A stretch of DNA of 34,119 nt. Source: CAYOSU01 sp964406735 (lineage in GTDB: Bacteria > Bacillota > Clostridia > Christensenellales > CAMQZB01). The position numbers were made by a program, and so were the translations under genes. Under the pieces are notes generated by a model. The model was not told the origin of the DNA and made no database searches. It saw only the letters and a list, made by a program, of their open reading frames with translations. Shown here piece by piece: positions 29,269 to 34,119 of this stretch; position 1 is the first letter of the stretch, and every line of letters begins with the position of its first letter. The DNA is taken from NCBI GenBank assembly GCA_964406735.1, contig CAYOSU010000015.1, positions 1 to 34,119 of the forward strand, given 5' to 3'.

Positions 29269-29328
29269 GAAAGGCTCCTTTGTGTAAAGGGAGCTGTCAT
29301 TGCGGAACGCAATGACTGAGGGATTGTC
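29269..29328. repeat. Intergenic palindromic repeat, family 1 (copy c)
   Basis: The shared left block, then the variable hairpin gtcattgcg / cgcaatgac (loop gaa), then tgagggattgtc. The downstream flank (actcaaactcggatagaacc, cctcattcccctaaaa) matches the flanks near 8830-9020 and 33550-33600. Confidence 0.88.
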
Positions 29329-29392
29329 GTTTATCGTAATTTCACACTCAAACTCGGATAGAACCTAAAACCTCATTCCCCTAAAACAAATC

Positions 29393-29424
29393 AAAAAAAG
29401 GCCCGACGCCAACAGCGCCGAGCC
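29393..29424 (-). terminator. Terminator of the XRE membrane regulator
   Basis: Minus-strand 10-bp GC-rich stem (GGCTCGGCGC / GCGTCGGGCC, two wobbles), 5-nt loop and a run of seven T, 13 nt after the stop codon. Confidence 0.85.
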
Positions 29425-29437
29425 GTAGAAATTCCGC

Positions 29438-30391
29438 TTACTTTTTAATAAACGCATCGATTATGCAATAAACTCCTGCGTACAGCATACCTGCGACCGC
29501 CCACACGAGCCAGGTCTTGTCCCAATCTTTGGAAACGAAGCTCCATACGAGGTATACCGCCGTAGCGACCAGCCAATAAGCCGTTGAGAACGCCTCGATA
29601 ATAGAGTTTTTTCGTTTGTTTTGAGGAGCGTAATCATCCATTCGCAACAGCCTTTTGTATGAACTGTTTTTGGTATTGATGTCAACGAAGATAAAAACGC
29701 CAACGGAGACGGCGATAAAAAGGAACGCCAAGGCAAAGATCTCAAACTCTGATGCAACGCTTGCGATAACGATAGGAATAACGCTGAAAATGCAGATAGC
29801 CGTCGCAAGAATGGTCTTTTTGTAATATTCGCTCCTGTATGCGTCAAGCTCGCCCTTCAGATACTCCTTAACGGCACTCGGCAGAGAGAATTCCTCGTCG
29901 AAAAATTCAAACGCCTTGACCTTTGCGCCCTCTTTCATAAAGATAACGACGGCGACGATAACGAGTGCGAAAAGCGCGGCGAGCCCGACAGAGGCGGCAA
30001 GCGTCTCGCTGAAATTGTATAGCTCTTGTAAGTACGCTAAGATAATTAAGGCAAGAGGGGAAAGTATGCAAAGAACGGTCGCAATACCGAGTTTTTTTGC
30101 CGACGAAAACCTCGTGTTGACGTAAGATACCGCCTCTTCCATAGAAACTATCCGCTCGCAATATCCGACCGTAGACAGTTCGGCAGAAAGCTCCTTGTCG
30201 TCGATAAGCAGCTCGTCCGTCGAAACGTCAAAAAGCCTGCTCATCATAATTATTTTGTCAAGCTCAGGTGTTGACTGACCGCTTTCCCACTTGGAGACCG
30301 ATTGCCTTGAAACGTCGAGCTTGTCGGCAAGGTCCTCTTGCGAAAGCCCTGCCTTTTTTCTCAAAACGACGATCTTTTCCGCTAATATCAT
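29438..30391 (-). CDS. XRE-family regulator fused to a six-helix membrane domain
   Basis: 317 residues from the ATG preceded by CGGAGG; an upstream in-frame start is not supported. The N-terminal helix-turn-helix (about 3-60, LRKKAGLSQEDLADKLDVSRQ then SVSKWESGQSTPEL) is a Cro/CI type. After a linker it has membrane segments at about 101-121, 131-152, 192-212, 217-237, 270-287 and 293-311. Membrane-tethered XRE proteins of this kind are common in gut Clostridia; their signals are poorly known. A dyad lies upstream (30451-30473). It is separated from the upstream GDPD gene by a terminator, so it is likely transcribed alone. Confidence 0.87.
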   Translation of the reverse strand: MILAEKIVVLRKKAGLSQEDLADKLDVSRQSVSKWESGQSTPELDKIIMMSRLFDVSTDELLIDDKELSAELSTVGYCERIVSMEEAVSYVNTRFSSAKKLGIATVLCILSPLALIILAYLQELYNFSETLAASVGLAALFALVIVAVVIFMKEGAKVKAFEFFDEEFSLPSAVKEYLKGELDAYRSEYYKKTILATAICIFSVIPIVIASVASEFEIFALAFLFIAVSVGVFIFVDINTKNSSYKRLLRMDDYAPQNKRKNSIIEAFSTAYWLVATAVYLVWSFVSKDWDKTWLVWAVAGMLYAGVYCIIDAFIKK

Positions 30392-30450
30392 ATTTTTTCC
30401 TCCGATTAGAAATAAAACGTATTGAATAATAATTATTTTCAAAAATTTTC

Positions 30451-30473
30451 ACGTAAAGCTTTTCGCCTTACGT
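30451..30473. promoter_or_regulatory. Dyad upstream of the XRE gene, possible operator
   Basis: acgtaaagc / gccttacgt around a ttttc centre pairs at eight of nine positions. It is 60 nt before the start codon. XRE regulators commonly bind such dyads at their own promoters. No clear -35/-10 pair was found nearby. Confidence 0.4.
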
Positions 30474-30496
30474 TGTCATAATACACCAAAATAGCG

Positions 30497-30547
30497 AAAA
30501 AACGCAACCAAGGCGACTTTGAAAGTTGTCAACCGTCGGTTGCGTTT
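30497..30547 (-). terminator. Terminator of the glycerophosphodiester phosphodiesterase gene
   Basis: Outer 10-bp stem AAACGCAACC / GGTTGCGTTT, with an inner stem (CAACTT / AAGTCG, one wobble) in a 28-nt loop, is followed on the minus strand by a T-run. It lies 33 nt after the stop codon. Confidence 0.82.
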
Positions 30548-30579
30548 AAGATTTTTCGATGTAAAGTAGGCTATTTCGC

Positions 30580-31335
30580 TCAATTTTTAAGCGACGTAGG
30601 CGTATATCCCTCAAAGATGATGTTGTCGCAAAGCGTTTTCAGCTCGTCCTCACGATTTTGCGACGTAACCGTCCAGGCGATGATCTCACGGCCCTTTTTG
30701 CGTTCTCTTGCGACAGCCTTTTCAGGCATAAATTTCTGGTCGTAGGACACGAAATCGGGCTTAGTCATGCCGTTGAGCAAGAGGTTGTTGAGCATAAAGC
30801 AAGTCATCTTTGACTGACCGCAATTTGTGTCGAGGTGTGAGGCAAGCTGTCCTCTCAGAATGTGCGGAGCGTTGTCCTTATACCACTTAACGGACATCGG
30901 ATTAAAGGACTGCACTGCGTACTCTCCGTCGTATTTTTCGATAATGTCAAGCAACGCCTTTTCAAGAACGCCAACTTTCGTTGTAGTGCTTTTGATTTCG
31001 ATAAGAAGAGGAGACCTTCCCTTTGCGACAGGCAAAAGCTCGGAAAGAAGAGGCACTTTCTCGTCGGTGTTGTTCAAGCTTTGCGCTTTTATCTCTTCAA
31101 GCGTGCAGTCGCCTATCTTCTTGTCAAGCCCCGTCATACGAGTAAGCGTGTCGTCGTGATGGATAACTACGTACCCGTCTTTCGTCAGGTGTACGTCTAT
31201 TTCGACGGCAAGCCCCAATTTTGCGGCGTTCTCGAACGCTGCAAGGGAGTTTTCGGGAACGTCTCCGCCCCAGAATCCTCTGTGTGCGATCTTATTAGTT
31301 CTCAGCCAATGATCTTTCGGTATTCTCGTTTTCAT
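30580..31335 (-). CDS. Glycerophosphodiester phosphodiesterase
   Basis: 251 residues. It hydrolyses glycerophosphodiesters to glycerol-3-phosphate and an alcohol, for lipid-headgroup recycling. The metal and catalytic residues are visible: H18 and R19 in IAHRGFWGGDVPENSLAAF, E45 and D47 in VEIDVHLTKDG, and H60 in VVIHHDDTLTRMTG. Later strands LLIEIKS and the C-terminal IIAWTV also fit the TIM-barrel GDPD family. There is no signal peptide, so it is cytoplasmic. AAGGAAGG precedes the ATG. Confidence 0.94.
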   Translation of the reverse strand: MKTRIPKDHWLRTNKIAHRGFWGGDVPENSLAAFENAAKLGLAVEIDVHLTKDGYVVIHHDDTLTRMTGLDKKIGDCTLEEIKAQSLNNTDEKVPLLSELLPVAKGRSPLLIEIKSTTTKVGVLEKALLDIIEKYDGEYAVQSFNPMSVKWYKDNAPHILRGQLASHLDTNCGQSKMTCFMLNNLLLNGMTKPDFVSYDQKFMPEKAVARERKKGREIIAWTVTSQNREDELKTLCDNIIFEGYTPTSLKN

Positions 31336-31373
31336 GTTTCCTTCCTTTTCAAGTCTTTACTCGCTTATAATAA

Positions 31374-31402
31374 AATATAGCACAAGAAATTTCCAAAATC
31401 AA
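31374..31402 (-). promoter_or_regulatory. Promoter of the GDPD gene
   Basis: Minus strand TTGATT (31402-31397), a 17-nt spacer and TATATT (31379-31374), about 39 nt before the ATG. Confidence 0.62.
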
Positions 31403-31486
31403 CGCTTGACGAAGAAATAATAATAATTTTGCCGATATAACGCTGATTTTTGCTTGCAATAAGGGAAGAAGCATACTAAAAAATAA

Positions 31487-31515
31487 TTGCCAATTCCGCC
31501 TTTTTACTATATAAT
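31487..31515 (+). promoter_or_regulatory. Promoter of lepA
   Basis: TTGCCA, a 17-nt spacer and a perfect TATAAT, 18 nt before the start codon, which gives a very short leader. Confidence 0.75.
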
Positions 31516-31533
31516 TATAAAAACGGAGGCACT

Positions 31534-33330
31534 ATGGCAGAGAAAAATATAAGAAACTTTTGCATAATAGCTCATATAGATCACGGTAAGTCCACCCTTG
31601 CCGACAGACTCATAGAAAAGTGCGGCACTGTCGATAAGAGGGATATGGAAGACCAGCTTCTCGACGGCATGGACTTGGAGCGTGAGCGTGGCATAACGAT
31701 AAAGCTGACGCCCGTCCGCATGCACTATACGCTCGACGGCGTAGATTACGAGCTCAATCTGATAGACACCCCGGGGCACGTAGACTTTACGTACGAGGTA
31801 TCGAGGTCTCTTGCGGCGTGCGAGGGCGCAGTACTCGTCGTTGACGCAACGCAGGGCGTAGAGGCACAGACGCTTGCCAACGTATACTTGGCGCTTGACA
31901 ATAACTTAGAGATAATCCCCGTTATCAACAAGATAGACTTAGCGTCCGCAAACGTAGAGGGCACAAAGGCGGAGATAGAGGACGAAATAGGACTTTCGTG
32001 CGAGGATGCACCCTTGATATCCGCAAAAGAGGGATTAAACATCGACGACGTGCTGAAAGCTATAATAAAGTACGTCCCCGCGCCGAAGCGTGAAACCGAA
32101 AAGCCGTTAAAGGCGCTTATTTTCGATAGCTACTACGACAACTACAAGGGAGTAATCTGCTTTGTGAGAGTAGTTGAGGGCACGGTAAAGCCTGGCGATA
32201 AAATAAAAGCCATGAGAACGGACAAGGTGTTCGAGGTGACTGAAGTCGGGCATTTCAGCCCCAACTTGGTTTCCGATCCCATACTCACCGCAGGCGAGGT
32301 AGGCTACGTTGCGGCGAGCATCAAGAGCGTGCAGGAAACGTCCGTTGGCGATACGTTGACGTACGTCGAAAACGGAGCTACCGAGCCGCTTCCCGGATAC
32401 AAAAAGGTACTCCCGATGGTGTATAGCGGCGTCTATCCGCTCGACGGATCGAAGTTCAACGACCTCAAGGATGCGCTTATGAAGCTCAATTTGAACGACG
32501 CGGCGTTGCAGTTCGAGCCCGACGTCTCGCAGGCGTTAGGATTTGGCTTCCGTTGCGGATTTTTGGGCTTGCTCCACATGGAGATAATACAAGAGAGGAT
32601 AGAGAGGGAGTTCAATTTAGATATCATAACGACCACCCCGTCCGTATCGTATAAGGTATTCAAGACGGACGGCGAGCAGATATTCGTAGATAACCCCACC
32701 CACCTGCCGCCAGTTGCCGAGATAGACCACATCGACGAGCCGATAGTCGAGGCGAGCATATATACGCCGCCCGATTACGTAGGCGCAGTTATGGAGCTTT
32801 GTCAGGCAAAGCGAGGCAACTTCATTAATATGACCTACTTAGAGGCAAAGCGAGTAAAACTGCTTTACACGATACCCCTCAACGAGATAGTATACGACTT
32901 CTTCGATGGCTTAAAGTCGAGAACGAGAGGCTATGCGTCGCTTGATTACGAGATGAAAGGCTACCAGACGTCCGACCTTGTCAAGCTCGATATGATGTTA
33001 AACGGCGAGATATGCGACGCACTGTCGATAATAGTCCATAGAGATAAGGCGTACCAGATGGGACGCTCGATCGCCGAAAAGCTCAAAGAGGTAATTCCAA
33101 GACAGCTCTTTGAAGTACCTATTCAAGCAGCCATCGGCGGCAAGATAATCGCAAGAGAGACGGTAAAAGCCATGCGTAAAGACGTTTTGGCGAAGTGCTA
33201 CGGCGGCGATATAACGAGAAAGAAAAAGCTTCTCGAAAAACAGAAAGAGGGCAAAAAGCGTATGCGTCAGGTGGGCTCCGTCGAGATCCCGAGCGAAGCC
33301 TTCACCTCGATCCTCAAACTCGATAGCTAA
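31534..33330 (+). CDS. lepA: Elongation factor 4 (LepA) GTPase
   Basis: 598 residues, the usual length. A ribosome-associated GTPase linked to ribosome back-translocation, biogenesis and stress. G1 AHIDHGKST at 13-21, G2 ERGITIK near 51-57, G3 DTPGH at 78-82 and G4 NKID at 132-135 are intact. Downstream are the EF-G-like domains II, III and V and the LepA-specific C-terminal domain, ending RKKKLLEKQKEGKKRMRQ...VEIPSEAF. ACGGAGG precedes the ATG. No obvious terminator follows; the repeats after it may serve. Confidence 0.97.
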   Translation: MAEKNIRNFCIIAHIDHGKSTLADRLIEKCGTVDKRDMEDQLLDGMDLERERGITIKLTPVRMHYTLDGVDYELNLIDTPGHVDFTYEVSRSLAACEGAVLVVDATQGVEAQTLANVYLALDNNLEIIPVINKIDLASANVEGTKAEIEDEIGLSCEDAPLISAKEGLNIDDVLKAIIKYVPAPKRETEKPLKALIFDSYYDNYKGVICFVRVVEGTVKPGDKIKAMRTDKVFEVTEVGHFSPNLVSDPILTAGEVGYVAASIKSVQETSVGDTLTYVENGATEPLPGYKKVLPMVYSGVYPLDGSKFNDLKDALMKLNLNDAALQFEPDVSQALGFGFRCGFLGLLHMEIIQERIEREFNLDIITTTPSVSYKVFKTDGEQIFVDNPTHLPPVAEIDHIDEPIVEASIYTPPDYVGAVMELCQAKRGNFINMTYLEAKRVKLLYTIPLNEIVYDFFDGLKSRTRGYASLDYEMKGYQTSDLVKLDMMLNGEICDALSIIVHRDKAYQMGRSIAEKLKEVIPRQLFEVPIQAAIGGKIIARETVKAMRKDVLAKCYGGDITRKKKLLEKQKEGKKRMRQVGSVEIPSEAFTSILKLDS

Positions 33331-33420
33331 CGCAATAAACCGTACAAAACACACTGCCCAAAATATATTGCAAAAAATCTCATTTCCCTAAAAATTCTAA
33401 TAGTAACAAAATCCTTACTA

Positions 33421-33480
33421 AAGCCTCCTCATGCAAAAGGGAGGTGGCTCGGCACTAAAATGCCGATAGGAAAGGATCGC
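33421..33480. repeat. Intergenic palindromic repeat, family 2 (copy b)
   Basis: The first 46 bases are identical to 8906-8951, then it diverges so that the right arm of the second hairpin is broken (tgccgatagg instead of tgccgagccgg). The end aggatcgc is shared. Confidence 0.88.
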
Positions 33481-33495
33481 CAACATACTAGATAC

Positions 33496-33740
33496 TCCCT
33501 CAAACTTTGCTTTCCCACCTAACCACGGCTACCCTTAATTATAATAATTCTTCCCTCAAACTAATGATAGAACCCAAAATCTAATACCCCTAAAATTCTA
33601 ATAATAGAATCCTTATTCAAGCCTCCCTCCGAGAGGGAGGGGGGGACCGCGTTAGCGGTGGAAGGAGCCTAACGGAAGTAGCTACTCCCGCCAAACTCCG
33701 CTTTACTCACCGCCACGGCTACTATATAATTATAATAATT
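33496..33740. repeat. Local direct repeat pair around family 3
   Basis: Two ~54-bp related segments (33496-33549 and 33687-33740) share caaact..gcttt, ccacggctac and attataataatt. The family-3 element lies between them. A third partial copy starts at about 33757 (cctcaaactccgctttcccc). Confidence 0.65.
33619..33669. repeat. Intergenic palindromic repeat, family 3
   Basis: Two adjacent hairpins, cctccctc / gagggagg and accgc / gcggt (loop gtta), end in ggaaggagcc. It begins with aagcctcc like family 2 and has the same upstream flank (ctaaaattctaataatagaa), so it looks like a variant of that family. Confidence 0.75.
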
Positions 33741-33868
33741 ATTTTCCCTCAAACTCCGCTTTCCCCACTAAAAACCATTCGCTGCCCGAATGCACACTTT
33801 GAAAGGTATCTCATAATTAAATTATATAAAAAATATTATATTCTTTAACTATTCAATAGTGCTGATCT

Positions 33869-33922
33869 GCTGCCCGCTGTATCTAAAGCGCAATGCAGTG
33901 CTATTTCGGAATCTCGGGCAGC
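33869..33922. repeat. Intergenic repeat, family 4 (copy b)
   Basis: The same 8-bp inverted ends GCTGCCCG / CGGGCAGC and internal words as 23100-23186, but 33 bases shorter. This is the compact form. Confidence 0.82.
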
Positions 33923-34071
33923 GTTACCGACCCTCCTTGCTTTAACAGTCAATTATTCGTAGGGCGGTGGTTTACTACCGCAGAAAAACAAAAAGGTTTT
34001 CTCAAACTCCGCTCCTAACTATTAACTTCATATACCCAACAACCCAGTCTAAATAAAAACGCAAACCTTAT

Positions 34072-34119
34072 GAAAGGCTCCTTTGTGTAAAGGGAGCTGT
34101 CTGCGGAGCAGACTGAGGG
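34072..34119. repeat. Intergenic palindromic repeat, family 1 (copy d, cut by window end)
   Basis: The shared left block, the variable hairpin gtctgc / gcagac (loop gga) and tgaggg up to the window edge. The upstream flank cagtctaaataaaa...gcaaacc is the same as for copy a at 8741-8761. Confidence 0.88.

Overview
The window reads as a chromosomal housekeeping segment of a low-to-moderate-GC Gram-positive bacterium of the Bacillota, most likely class Clostridia. This rests on a Rex redox repressor, a DnaD-repeat protein next to a DnaC/DnaI-type helicase loader, the lysS/tmk/holB/yaaT block, vegetative promoters of TTGACA-17-TATAAT type, strong AGGAGG-like ribosome sites and a tRNA gene with an encoded CCA. 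A more exact placement (for example Christensenellales) is only a guess. No prophage, IS transposase, CRISPR array, toxin-antitoxin pair or recognisable defence system was seen.

Layout. 1-940: a four-unit array of ~130 bp modular repeats with palindromic hairpins ends at a minus-strand tRNA-Thr(GGT) with a near-consensus promoter. 943-3327 (minus): a helicase-loader pair. 3499-5740 (plus): an alpha/beta-hydrolase-like protein that appears to lack its catalytic triad, then signal peptidase I. 5950-8430: a GH3 glycosidase with permuted domain order. 9042-12942: a small unknown gene divergent from a rex-lrp-aminotransferase-DUF362/ferredoxin operon; a probable Rex operator overlaps the rex promoter. 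12955-18872: a promoter and strong hairpin, then greA, lysS, a decarboxylase-family protein lacking its PLP lysine, tmk, holB and yaaT, mostly overlapping or closely spaced. 18956-20794: a 56-residue 2[4Fe-4S] ferredoxin, a TrmN6-like methyltransferase and RsmI. 20796-21239 (minus): a small exported protein. 21335-22729: pgi. 23330-24610 (minus): an ArsB/NhaD-type transporter. 24930-27617: an OmpR/histidine-kinase pair followed by a sugar-isomerase-like TIM barrel. 27950-28224 (minus): a strong candidate structured noncoding RNA. 28263-31335 (minus): an unknown protein, an XRE regulator fused to membrane helices, and a glycerophosphodiester phosphodiesterase. 31534-33330: lepA. 33331-34119: a repeat-packed intergenic region.

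The accessory interest lies between the genes. At least five families of short palindromic repeats occupy the longer intergenic gaps, often close to rho-independent terminators. In one family the hairpin arms differ in sequence between copies while pairing is kept, which suggests selection on (or origin from) a folded structure. The most notable items are the minus-strand ncRNA candidate at about 28 kb, the modular array beside tRNA-Thr, the two apparent pseudoenzymes (3499-5187 and 15144-16430), and the wobble-paired hairpin directly after a TTGACA/TTTAAT promoter upstream of greA.
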